Shown here: in pieces, positions 8,241-15,262 of the stretch | Position numbering within the stretch: the stretch's first letter is position 1 | Layout: each line of letters begins with the position of its first letter | Assembly: GCF_000330505.1 (NCBI RefSeq) | Contig: NW_004443578.1 | Location: 168,627 to 183,888, forward strand | Source: Entamoeba invadens IP1 | Taxonomy: Eukaryota > Evosea > Mastigamoebida > Endamoebidae | DNA: 15,262 nt | Direction of reading: 5' to 3' | Position numbers and translations under genes: made by a program | Notes under the pieces: model-generated | What the model was told of the DNA's origin: nothing | The model's input: the letters and a program-made list of their open reading frames with translations, nothing else | Databases searched by the model: none

Positions 8241-9326
8241 GTAAGTTAATGCTAGAAGCGAAAAAAACACTTATAATACATTATTACAAATAAGCGACAC
8301 TAAAACAAAAATTTGAATGAACAAAAGTGGGTTGTTGAAAATGTTAATTAAATCTTTAGTATTTGTTTTGATAATCACTTCTCATTAACCTTTTTATTTA
8401 TTTTTGTTCAAAAATACTCGAATAGGAAAAATATTTTTTTTATTTTAACATCAAATTATTAAATAGTTTTAAATATTAAAAATAGACAAAGTTGAGAAAT
8501 AACTTGGATTTAATTAAAATAATGATGTTTTTCTAATGACTTTAATAATTATAAACTTTGTCTTATGTATTGTTTTATTGGTAAAAAAATAATAATAGTT
8601 CATAAATCTGTTTAATGTTTAAATAAATATTATAGTCGAGATTAAAATAAAATTTGATTATTTCCAAATAATACTCTAATGATGTTTATTAAATTTAGTT
8701 TTTATTTAGAATCAAAGTATAACAATTGAAATGAACTTTATTAAATAATAAATAATATTATTAAATATGGTTTTGGTTGTTGTATCGTTTAACCAAATTT
8801 AAATTTGTAATTAATATTTTACTATGAACTTTGTATCTAAAATCATTTGTTTTTATTCTCTTATAATTATTAATGACTTAAACTGGTTTAATAAAAACAA
8901 ACAGTTAAAATCAAGGTTATTTAATAAATTATAAAATTAAATATATAAACTAATATCATATAATTTATTTATAATTTTAAAATTAAAAATTAAATTAAAA
9001 TTGTGATTAAAATCACGACATTTCATTTTTTCATAACTCATTCTAAATATATGATATTATATACTATAAATATTTACTATTTTACTACTTTAAAAATAAT
9101 GATGGTAAAAAATATTAAAATAAATAAAAGTAAAAATTATTATTGGTCAAACAAAGATGAGTTAGGTCATCACAAATACAAAAATCATTTTAAAAGAAAT
9201 AAATCATTCCCAAACTAATATTTTTTAATTAAATACTTTTAACAATAAAAACCAAAAAGTATTAAAGATGCAACGAGGGTGTAAAAAAGACAAATCAAAA
9301 CATCAATCTCGATTAATCAAACTGGA
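8241..9326. other. AT-rich intergenic region and upstream region of the next gene
   Basis: More than 1 kb without a convincing gene. Bases 8930-9230 are very AT-rich. The 71-codon open stretch at 9003-9218 has a Lys/Asn/Ile/Tyr-rich composition expected from such DNA and no conserved motif. The last 70 bases are less AT-rich and hold the probable core promoter of the 382-residue gene. Confidence 0.5.
9259..9267 (+). promoter_or_regulatory. TATA-like element
   Basis: GTATTAAAG differs by one missing T from the Entamoeba TATA-like consensus GTATTTAAA(G/C). It lies 59 bases before the ATG at 9327, which leaves room for a start site about 30 bases downstream and a short 5' leader. Position and sequence fit, but such words are easily found in AT-rich DNA. 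Confidence 0.35.
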
Positions 9327-10475
9327 ATGAGTGAGCCGTATGAACCCATATTTTCGAGTCGGGATGTCCTGACCAAACAAAAAAACGCAAAACTCAAAAG
9401 AAACTCAACAGATTCAAAGTATTTCTATATCCACGCGTGCCTAACTTATTTAGCTTTAAATCATCATTACTCATTTATAATTCTTAATAAGAAGCGTACG
9501 AACACGAAGCTTGCACCTCTTTTTGAGATCTCTTATATCTTCGATGAGATTGGCAATCTGATCTTTGATTCCACTCAGAAATATTTAGTTGTCAATTCGA
9601 ACATCGTTTTTGACGCGAATGATCTCCCAATTAAGGCGACTAATGAGATCCGCGATTTTTCAGATGGTGACAAGCGGCGGAAAGAGGAGAGTACCACTGA
9701 ATCCAAAGTGTTGAACGTGATGAACTTTATAAACCACAAACTTAAAAAGTTCTTTCCATTTCAAGATTTCAAAGAGCAGCGCACTAAAACGGCGAATCCG
9801 TCCAAACTCTCGTCGATTAAGCTCTGTGAGATCCCCTCGTATAATATTAAAGCGTCGCGATATGAAATGAAGAAGAGATCCGTTGTCGAGGAAGAAGACG
9901 GGAAGAATGGCCTCCATTACTTTGCTCGCACATTCAGTGCGATGAACGTGACGAAATATGCCCGTCCTCGAGAGACGGTTATTTTTTTAGGAAACGTCCC
10001 GTCGAAGTATGACGGGAAATATGTGACAATTAAGAAAGTTCCTTTTGAAGAGTATGAGAGAGAAATGCGGCTCTTAAAAACACCGCAAATGGTGGAGGTA
10101 ATAAGCGACGATTCCACTACAGAAGTAGAAGAGAAGTCGAATGAGTGTGTTGTGATAGACAGTGGGGTGGGGGAGAGACTTAATGAAGTGTTAAAAGAGA
10201 GCGAAAAAGACGAGAGGGGAGAGGAGAAGGTGGTGAGTGTCGATATACCAAATACAGCAGTCAAAACAACTCCACAAGGGAATTTTATTCAAGATGTATA
10301 TTATGTCCCTGTTACTTTAATTAATGGAGTCGTAGTCCCACTCTTTAATATGAACTTTTTTAAAACAGCGAAGAGATATACACTGAATGTTAATACACTT
10401 GTAACAGAAAGGAAGAAAGAGGAAAATTCAGATGGAATTAGTGGAGGTAAGGAAGTTGTTGCAGCGAAGAAATAA
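9327..10475 (+). CDS. Unrecognised protein, 382 aa; paralogue of the 4557-5744 gene
   Basis: A single open exon with the same layout as the upstream paralogue. By eye the first 85 or so conserved residues (from KNAKLKRNSTDSKYFYI) are about two-thirds identical. The middle block keeps MNFINHKLKKFFP, KLSSIKL, IPSYNI and IFLGNVP. The C-terminal block (from about residue 324) keeps VYYVPV and VPLFNMNFF. The linker differs: it is acidic and contains EVISDDS and CVVIDSG, each shaped like a SUMO-interaction motif (hydrophobic cluster next to acidic or Ser residues). No signal peptide or membrane segment is seen. The third codon positions use far more G and C (TCG, GCG, CGC, ATC) than the paralogue, suggesting a different expression level or age. 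The stop overlaps TAATT. Function unknown; a soluble cytosolic or nuclear role is inference. Confidence 0.9.
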   Translation: MSEPYEPIFSSRDVLTKQKNAKLKRNSTDSKYFYIHACLTYLALNHHYSFIILNKKRTNTKLAPLFEISYIFDEIGNLIFDSTQKYLVVNSNIVFDANDLPIKATNEIRDFSDGDKRRKEESTTESKVLNVMNFINHKLKKFFPFQDFKEQRTKTANPSKLSSIKLCEIPSYNIKASRYEMKKRSVVEEEDGKNGLHYFARTFSAMNVTKYARPRETVIFLGNVPSKYDGKYVTIKKVPFEEYEREMRLLKTPQMVEVISDDSTTEVEEKSNECVVIDSGVGERLNEVLKESEKDERGEEKVVSVDIPNTAVKTTPQGNFIQDVYYVPVTLINGVVVPLFNMNFFKTAKRYTLNVNTLVTERKKEENSDGISGGKEVVAAKK

Positions 10476-10477
10476 TT
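10473..10477 (+). promoter_or_regulatory. TAATT polyadenylation-type motif overlapping the stop
   Basis: TAATT starts at the TAA stop of the 382-residue gene, in the same position as in its paralogue, and fits the short 3' ends of Entamoeba transcripts. Confidence 0.45.
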
Positions 10478-10586
10478 TGATTTTTATTATTAAGTAATGT
10501 AATAATTCTTTATTTTTGGGGTTTTAATACACTTTTTTTAATGAGAGAAATTGATGGGAAGAGTCAAATATGTGATGAAAAAAAAT

Positions 10587-10755
10587 AAAACTCATTATAT
10601 AATTCATAATATAATTCATTTTATAATTTATTATAATATTTATTGTAAAACTCACAATATAATTCATAATTAATTCATTATAAAATTCATTGTAAAAAAC
10701 ATTAAAACTTGGTATGAAAATTATTTTATAATTCATAATAGAACTCATTATTAAT
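10587..10755. repeat. Degenerate AT-rich tandem repeat (TATAATTCAT-type, about 60-bp higher unit)
   Basis: The word ATAATTCAT and close variants recur many times. A larger unit is visible: AAAACTCATTATATAATTCA at 10587 returns as AAAACTCACAATATAATTCA at 10647, a 60-bp spacing, with similar continuation (ATAATATAATTCATT and ATAATTAATTCATT). A third partial copy ends near 10755. The array sits directly upstream of the Rab gene's ATG at 10779, so it must overlap or border the promoter. Confidence 0.6.
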
Positions 10756-10778
10756 TGTAACTTGTAAATACTTGAAAA

Positions 10779-11955
10779 ATGGAACAGGCTATAATCACAC
10801 TTAAAACTGTTATAGTTGGCAACACTGGTGTCGGAAAAACGGCACTCATTGAAAGGCTTGTTTATAACAAAATTCGTGGACCAAATGACCCAATAACAAT
10901 TGGGTGTGGCTTTTTAACTAAAACATATAATAAGAATGGGATAAAAGTTCGATTAGAATTGTGGGATGTCAGTTTGTTTTGTTCTGTACTCGATGTTTAC
11001 CCGTCACTCGGTGATGGGAAATATTTTGTTAAAAATAATTTTTTTCGAGTTGTCTGTCTGTGTATTTACAAATTCGAAAATTTGTTTAGTTAATCAAATT
11101 AAACATTTACTATTATTATATGTATACTATTTATAAACTTTACTTATTCCGATTAACTTTGATAAAACGATGGTTAATCGGTTTATTAACTATCGTTTTT
11201 TAATGGCATCACATTTTACTATTAATTTTATTAAAATTAACCATATTTATAGTAATTGCATAATACTATTGAATTATTAATTTAAAACTATTAAAAATAT
11301 CAATTGTTAATAAAATAATAAATAAACTACTATTGTTATTATATATTTGTAATAGATAAACAGTTTAATTTATGTTATTAGAGTTTGGTTGTTAATATTT
11401 TCATTCTATTATTTCTTTGTTATTAAAAATAAAACACTTACGATAAGTCCAACAAGATAGAATCAGTTTCAACAAAATTTTATACAGAGGTATACATATC
11501 TATATCAGTTTGTTTTATAACAATTATATAAATAATATATATATTTATTCGACATAAATAAATCTGTGTGGCTATTTATGTTATTCTTACAAATAGTTGT
11601 ATTTGACCCAAGTGATACTGTTTCATTTGAAAGTGTGAGTGAACGAATTGAATGCATGCGAGAAAACACAAACGATGATATTGTTTGTGTAATTGTTTCG
11701 AATAAAAATGACTTGACTAATAAATTTATTACACATGAAATGACACAAGTTTTGTGCAACAAATATAATATCACACTCAAAACGTGTTCTGCTGCTACTG
11801 GTGATGGTGTTAATGAGTTATTTCAATTTGTTGTGGATGAATTTTGTCAAAATGTTGATTTAATAAATGGGATGATCCAGCAACAAGTGCAGTACCAGCG
11901 TGATATCGACTTGCACAAACAAACATTCAACAACTCCATATGCAATGTAATATGA
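10779..11955 (+). CDS. Rab-type small GTPase, three exons, 203 aa, altered G3 motif
   Basis: Joining 10779-10971, 11448-11507 and 11597-11955 gives a 203-residue Rab/Ras-superfamily GTPase, the normal Rab length. G1 (P-loop) is GNTGVGKT at 14-21. Switch I has PITIGCGF with Thr40. The strand before switch II is LELWDV, then YRG (77-79) and IIVFDPSD, all typical Rab landmarks. G4 is NKND at 120-123 and G5 is TCSAAT at 147-152. The G3 motif, normally DTAGQ, reads DVIQQ (63-67) in this splice model, losing the invariant Gly. The protein lacks the usual C-terminal CC or CxC and ends CNVI, a possible CaaX box for prenylation. Both introns open with GTTTGTTTT; exon 2 was found by its in-frame YRG segment. 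The expected role is membrane traffic. The exact acceptor of intron 1 is the least certain point. Confidence 0.8.
10972..11447 (+). other. Intron 1 of the Rab gene (476 bp, unusually long)
   Basis: The donor is GTTTGTTTT at 10972, the standard Entamoeba donor and identical to that of intron 2. The acceptor proposed is GATAAG at 11442-11447, because only that AG joins GTC-A to TC-CAA in the frame giving QQDRISF and YRG. AAG is less typical than TAG. The length is about five times that of intron 2. The middle contains overlapping hairpins at 11149-11199, which could mark an insertion. An in-frame read-through from exon 1 would end at a TAA at 11091-11093. Confidence 0.6.
11149..11199. repeat. 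Two overlapping inverted repeats inside Rab intron 1
   Basis: AAAACGATGGTTAAT (11164-11178) pairs with ATTAACTATCGTTTT (11185-11199) at 14 of 15 positions around a 6-base loop. CCGATTAAC (11149-11157) pairs perfectly with GTTAATCGG (11173-11181). The two hairpins share bases and so would be mutually exclusive. Confidence 0.65.
11508..11596 (+). other. Intron 2 of the Rab gene (89 bp)
   Basis: Donor GTTTGTTTTATAAC at 11508 and acceptor TTACAAATAG ending at 11596. Removing it joins A to TT to form an Ile codon and gives the Rab strand IYIIVFDPSD. Length and both splice sites are typical of Entamoeba. Confidence 0.85.
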
Positions 11956-12019
11956 TTAATATAATACTTTAATATTAACTAAAATAATTCAATTAAAACA
12001 TATTTTTTATATTAGAAAA

Positions 12020-12172
12020 ATAACTAATATATAGTTATATATAGTAATATATAATAAAAATTAATATAATAGTTAAATATAGTTAAATATAGTAATATAA
12101 TATAAGATATAATAATATAATAATTTAATAATATAATAATTTAATAATTTAATAATTTAATAATTTAATATA
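12020..12172. repeat. AT microsatellite, (TTAATAAT)n at its right end
   Basis: An almost pure A/T tract made of TATAG, TAATATA and ATAATTTA words. The last part (12141-12170) is a clean 8-bp tandem, TTAATAAT repeated 3.75 times. The 932-bp transposon sits immediately after it, at the TA ending this tract. Confidence 0.7.
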
Positions 12173-13104
12173 AAGTCAGTCTGGAAACCTTATTTATTCC
12201 AAAAACCTTAATTATTTTTTTCCCTTTGAAAAAAATGCAAATTTGGGATGTTTAATAAATATTACTATTATTTAAACTATTTTCCAATAACACAACCAAA
12301 AACATAAATGGGGTTAAAATCATTTAGCCAATCATTTCATTTTTTCTGTTTGTCAATAAATGGTGATAATAATGGTGTTATTACCCCAAATTAACGGGAA
12401 AATACACAAAACAAACTAAGTTTTTTGGATCATTTTTGAAGAATTTTGCTATAAGGCGTGAGTCGACTTATTAAATGTACAGTCTGTCTCAAACGATATC
12501 TGGTGCCTTTTGGACCATAAAAAATGGAATAATTCGGGGAGCAGTCCCAAAAATGCATCCCAATTGTTTCGGGTTTTTTCACGCTTTACCTAATGCCCGA
12601 TGTTTAGACAAAAATGAAGGTATTTTTTGTCCACCAGATAACGTTAAAAGACTGACTCTACTCTTACAAAGAGCAAATAGACACCCACGCAGCCAAGACA
12701 ATTTATTATAAACAACTTTTACCCGACTGCAGTACAACAATTCAATGTTCGAGTCTGCCAAGCGTGGTGTTCTTTTGATTATGATTGTCTCGTTGTTTTT
12801 TATTAATTATTTAATTAAATCCAAGTTGTTTGTTGTCAAATTCTCGTGTTGCATTTGTCATCTCACACACAAAAATCCACCCAACCGCTGCTTACAACAA
12901 CGGCACCACTCTCTGGTGTTATACGCGATGTTTGAGCGTAAAAAATCAAATTTGTCAATTTGTCTAAGTTCGTTTGAATTGAAAAAACAAAGATTTCAAG
13001 TGAAAAAAAAATAATTTTGAAAAACAAAACCAAATAACAAAAAAATAACCTATTTTTGTCGAAAAATAAGGTTTTTGGAATAAATAAGGTTTCCAGACTG
13101 ACTT
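12173..13104. mobile_element. 932-bp DNA transposon with 38-bp perfect terminal inverted repeats and TA flanks
   Basis: The left end (12173-12210) begins AAGTCAGTCTGGAAACCTTA and continues TTTATTCCAAAAACCTTA. The right end (13067-13104) is its exact reverse complement. Each end is bordered by TA (12171-12172 and 13105-13106), as left by Tc1/mariner-type integration. Perfect repeats point to recent movement. Inside, one frame is open at 12475-12711 and, after a single TAA, again through 12745-13014. This leaves at most about 180 codons, too short for a full transposase, so the copy is probably non-autonomous or internally deleted. TTAA is not present at both ends, so piggyBac-type targeting is not supported. 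Confidence 0.9.
12475..13014 (+). pseudogene. Transposon-internal open frame, interrupted, family unclear
   Basis: One frame runs 12475-12711 (78 codons), meets TAA at 12709-12711, continues as TTFTRLQYNNSMFESAKRG and stays open to 13014. The second half has a hydrophobic stretch (VLLIMIVSLFFINYLI) followed by Cys/His-rich CCICHLTHKNPP. A shifted frame reads LWCYTRC. A hydrophobic helix followed by a C-terminal zinc ribbon recalls piggyBac-family ends, but the TA flanks argue against that and the similarity is weak. It could be the damaged C-terminal part of a transposase or not coding at all. Its place inside the inverted repeats is certain; its identity is not. Confidence 0.35.
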
Positions 13105-13183
13105 TATTTTATGTTTTTTAATAAACTTAAACTATAATAATATATATATTTTGAACTATAACTAAATATCCGATAGCTCTCAT

Positions 13184-13771
13184 TTATATGAAGAATAAAA
13201 GCATAACAACGGCCATCAGAATAATGATTTGACTTTTTGTGCCATCTGAGTATATATAAAACCTTCCTTTTACAAGTTCTAAACACTTTTTGTTTTCTTT
13301 AACGTCTGATTTCTTGATATCGCCTTCACAGTTTAACTTGCTGTATTCATTAAAAGTTATTGATTTTTCATTTACTTCAAGTTTCATAGAGGTGTCGTTG
13401 GTGTACTTAAAACATCCGATTGGGTATATCCGTTCCATTGGTTTTGCATCGTCTTGCATAAGTTCACAGTTGTATGCATCACTGTATGAGTACTCAGCAG
13501 CAGAGAAATCAGGAAGTTTATCAATGATTGTTAAAACACTTGCGTCGAATTCATTGGTTTCTTCCCAATTGCCACAATCATTTTTTGTCGAATAAAATTG
13601 CTGGACCTGATCATCTTTTTCACCAAATTTGTAGTACCTCGTGTTGTAATAATAACATGAGTCGACGCGAAGTACTGTCTGTGTGCCATCAGCATCGGCA
13701 AAAGAGATGTACTTCTTTGATACACATACACATGAAAAATAAAGAAGAGAAAGAAAAATTATTGATTTCAT
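13184..13771 (-). CDS. Small secreted surface protein, 195 aa, probable GPI anchor
   Basis: A complete minus-strand frame from ATG at 13771. Residues 1-18 (MKSIIFLSLLYFSCVCVS) form a signal peptide: basic start, hydrophobic core, small residues at the cut. The mature part has six cysteines (about 39, 66, 102, 120, 148, 163), an even number suited to three disulfides, and one N-glycosylation site (NDT at 125-127). It ends with a 15-residue hydrophobic tail (181-195) with nothing after it, preceded by small/polar SDG (175-177), the pattern of a GPI-anchor signal. A single-pass tail anchor is the alternative. It would lie on the plasma membrane or be secreted. I recognise no domain, and the name is by architecture only. 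An AT-rich GAATTTAAAAC at 13783-13793 precedes the start but is too close to serve as a usual TATA element. Confidence 0.85.
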   Translation of the reverse strand: MKSIIFLSLLYFSCVCVSKKYISFADADGTQTVLRVDSCYYYNTRYYKFGEKDDQVQQFYSTKNDCGNWEETNEFDASVLTIIDKLPDFSAAEYSYSDAYNCELMQDDAKPMERIYPIGCFKYTNDTSMKLEVNEKSITFNEYSKLNCEGDIKKSDVKENKKCLELVKGRFYIYSDGTKSQIIILMAVVMLLFFI

Positions 13772-15100
13772 TTGACTTTAGAGTTTTAAATTCGTCGATT
13801 TAATTTTTTTAATTACAATTCGATTTTTTAAAATGAAAGTTTATGTCGTTTTTTATTTTTTGAATAGCACAGTGTCGATAATAATTGATTGAATCTTTTG
13901 AACTATTTGTATTATTTTAATATTTTAAATTAATATAATTGTAACAAAAACTCTAATACAAATTACTAATTAGACAGAAAAAATCTCAAAAAGCGTATTC
14001 ATAATTCATATTAAACAGTACTATACTTAATTTTATATTAACTCGCCAACAACCCAATACTGCTTTTTTTAACAGTTTTTTAAAAAATTGTCCCAAAACT
14101 GTTTAAATAATTTTGAAATATTATTAGGTGATTTTCCCGAAAAAATAAATAAAAACAAATAATATATTAATTTCAAAATTGGATTATTTTTTATACCAAA
14201 AAATCGTTTTGTGCATTTATTTTTTAAATAAAAATATGAAAGCAAAACATAACAAAAATTACAACCAAAATAATAAAGAGTAGGTGGGAAAAGTCGGCTT
14301 TAGCAAATTATAGTAAAATATAATATTTATTGTTATAAATTCAAAAAACATTTTATATTATTTTAAAAACATTAATTAAAAACAAAAAAATAATTAAAAT
14401 ATTTGAAAAACCAAACAATAATTGAATTTTTTTTATATTCCCGTTAATAAAATTGATTTTTCGGATACATAAACGGCCAATTGCGACCACTTGATGTTTG
14501 TTTTCAAAATTGATAATGATGATTTAGTAAGTATAAAAAAAGCAAATATGAAAGTTATCAAACTAATCATTTGATTAATTATTTAATTAATACAACACAA
14601 TTCAATAATAAAAAATTAAATGTAGCATTTAGAAACAATTAACTTTTAACAACAAATTTGGACTTTAAAATATATTAAAGAAGTCCACAAAATGCAGTGA
14701 ATGTTTAAAAATCACACATTCAATCCACTAATCAATTTCTATGTCAAAGTGTCAATGTGTAAAATCAACTGAGATTGATTATGGTAGTAGCTAAAGTTTT
14801 AAAATATTCGATTTCTGTATTTATTTTCAAAAAAGTGTCTCAATATCTAAATTGAATTTGTGTCCTGCTTGAAAGTTTTATAATTTATAATAATAATAAA
14901 AATACAAATAATAATAATAAAAATGGTTATTTATAATAAAATATAGTTAATCTTATCGAGATAGACTATTTTCTGCCAACTCTGAGAAAAGTATTCATAA
15001 AATCTAAAGGTGTTGATAAAAAGTACACATAACTAACTTGAAAATTGATATTTTTTTGTTTGACAAAACAAATAAATAATAATAGTCATAATAAAAAAAT
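13772..15100. other. Long AT-rich region without recognised gene
   Basis: About 1.3 kb with no convincing coding stretch. Small hairpins are present: AACAGTTTT with AAAACTGTT (14071-14079 and 14095-14103), and TGGACTT with AAGTCCA (14659-14665 and 14681-14687). A simple repeat of TAATAATAATAAAAATACAAA type occupies about 14884-14922. A short segment at 14691-14790 contains KCSEC- and KCQC-like readings in different frames, too little to call a gene. Confidence 0.5.
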
Positions 15101-15262
15101 AAAATTGGTTATGTTCAGAGAATGACGCATTGATAACAGTGGTTGTTATTTCCATTGAATAACGTGCTTCTGTGTCATAGTGAAAATGATAGAGTCGAAA
15201 TAGTTGTAAAATATTATAACAATAAAACGAATTCATTATGCATCGCTTTTGCAGACAGCGAT
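15101..15262 (-). other. Possible coding edge at the right boundary
   Basis: The last 160 bases are less AT-rich than the preceding region. On the minus strand from 15236 a frame reads LQLFRLYHFHYDTEARYS then MEITTTVINASFSEHNQF before running into AT-rich DNA. The plus strand is also open here for a shorter distance. It may be the edge of a gene or relic outside the window. No family is recognised. Confidence 0.2.

Noticed and set aside
9003..9218. 71-codon open frame before the 382-residue gene
   Set aside because: Lys/Asn/Tyr-rich sequence typical of random AT-rich DNA; it lies in the promoter region and shows no conserved feature.
9917..10264. 115-codon minus-strand frame
   Set aside because: It is opposite the strongly supported paralogue gene, and its low-complexity Ser/Thr/Leu content mirrors that gene's acidic linker.
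10779..11093. Exon 1 with read-through as a 104-residue truncated GTPase
   Set aside because: The GTTTGT donor at 10972, plus downstream exons carrying YRG, NKND and SAAT in order, explain the sequence better as a spliced Rab. A retained-intron product cannot be excluded.
12141..12170. Possible CRISPR or satellite array
   Set aside because: It is an 8-bp simple repeat without spacers, in a eukaryotic context.
12173..13104. Assigning the 932-bp element to piggyBac because of the hydrophobic helix and Cys-rich tail
   Set aside because: The flanks are TA, not TTAA, the ends lack piggyBac-type CCC-start termini, and the protein similarity is too weak.
14691..14790. KCSEC- and KCQC-like readings suggesting another Cys-rich relic
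   Set aside because: Only two short motifs in different frames and no continuing domain; this may be chance.

Overview
The window looks like nuclear DNA of an Entamoeba species. E. invadens, or a close relative rich in DNA transposons, is the most likely source, but the species is an inference. The evidence is very AT-rich intergenic DNA, short intergenic promoters, two introns that both open with the Entamoeba donor GTTTGT, TAATT motifs overlapping stop codons, and a mix of Rab GTPase, BspA-type leucine-rich repeats, CxxC-rich surface-protein remnants, MULE and Tc1/mariner-like elements. No bacterial operon, CRISPR array or Shine-Dalgarno signal is present.

Layout. 1-995 (minus): a decayed MULE transposase running off the left edge. 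1181-1332: a 136-bp hairpin MITE flanked by an 8-bp direct repeat. About 2024-2281: the helix-turn-helix part of a Tc1/mariner-like transposase relic. 2552-2668: a small TA-flanked inverted-repeat element. 2818-3042: a degenerate tRNA-Ser(CGA)-like sequence facing a nearly intact tRNA-Gly(UCC). 4557-5744 and 9327-10475: two intact single-exon paralogues of an unrecognised family. Between them lies a cluster of dead genes: a frameshifted BspA-like LRR fragment (minus), an unrecognised degraded gene (minus, 6617-7090) and a CxxC-rich surface-protein relic (plus, 7398-8240). 10779-11955: a three-exon Rab-type GTPase, reassembled here from splice signals, with an abnormal G3 motif and a C-terminal CNVI. 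12173-13104: a 932-bp DNA transposon with 38-bp perfect terminal inverted repeats and TA flanks. 13184-13771 (minus): a small secreted protein, probably GPI-anchored. From 13772 to the end the DNA is mostly AT-rich, with a short possibly coding stretch at the right edge.

Living genes are few: the two paralogues, the Rab, the surface protein and probably tRNA-Gly. They do not form an obvious pathway. The Rab would act in membrane traffic and the 195-residue protein would sit at the cell surface. The rest records transposon insertion and decay of multigene-family members. I saw no convincing new multi-gene system. The most distinctive items are the paralogous unknown family, the Rab with its altered switch motif and long first intron, and the set of related inverted-repeat elements.
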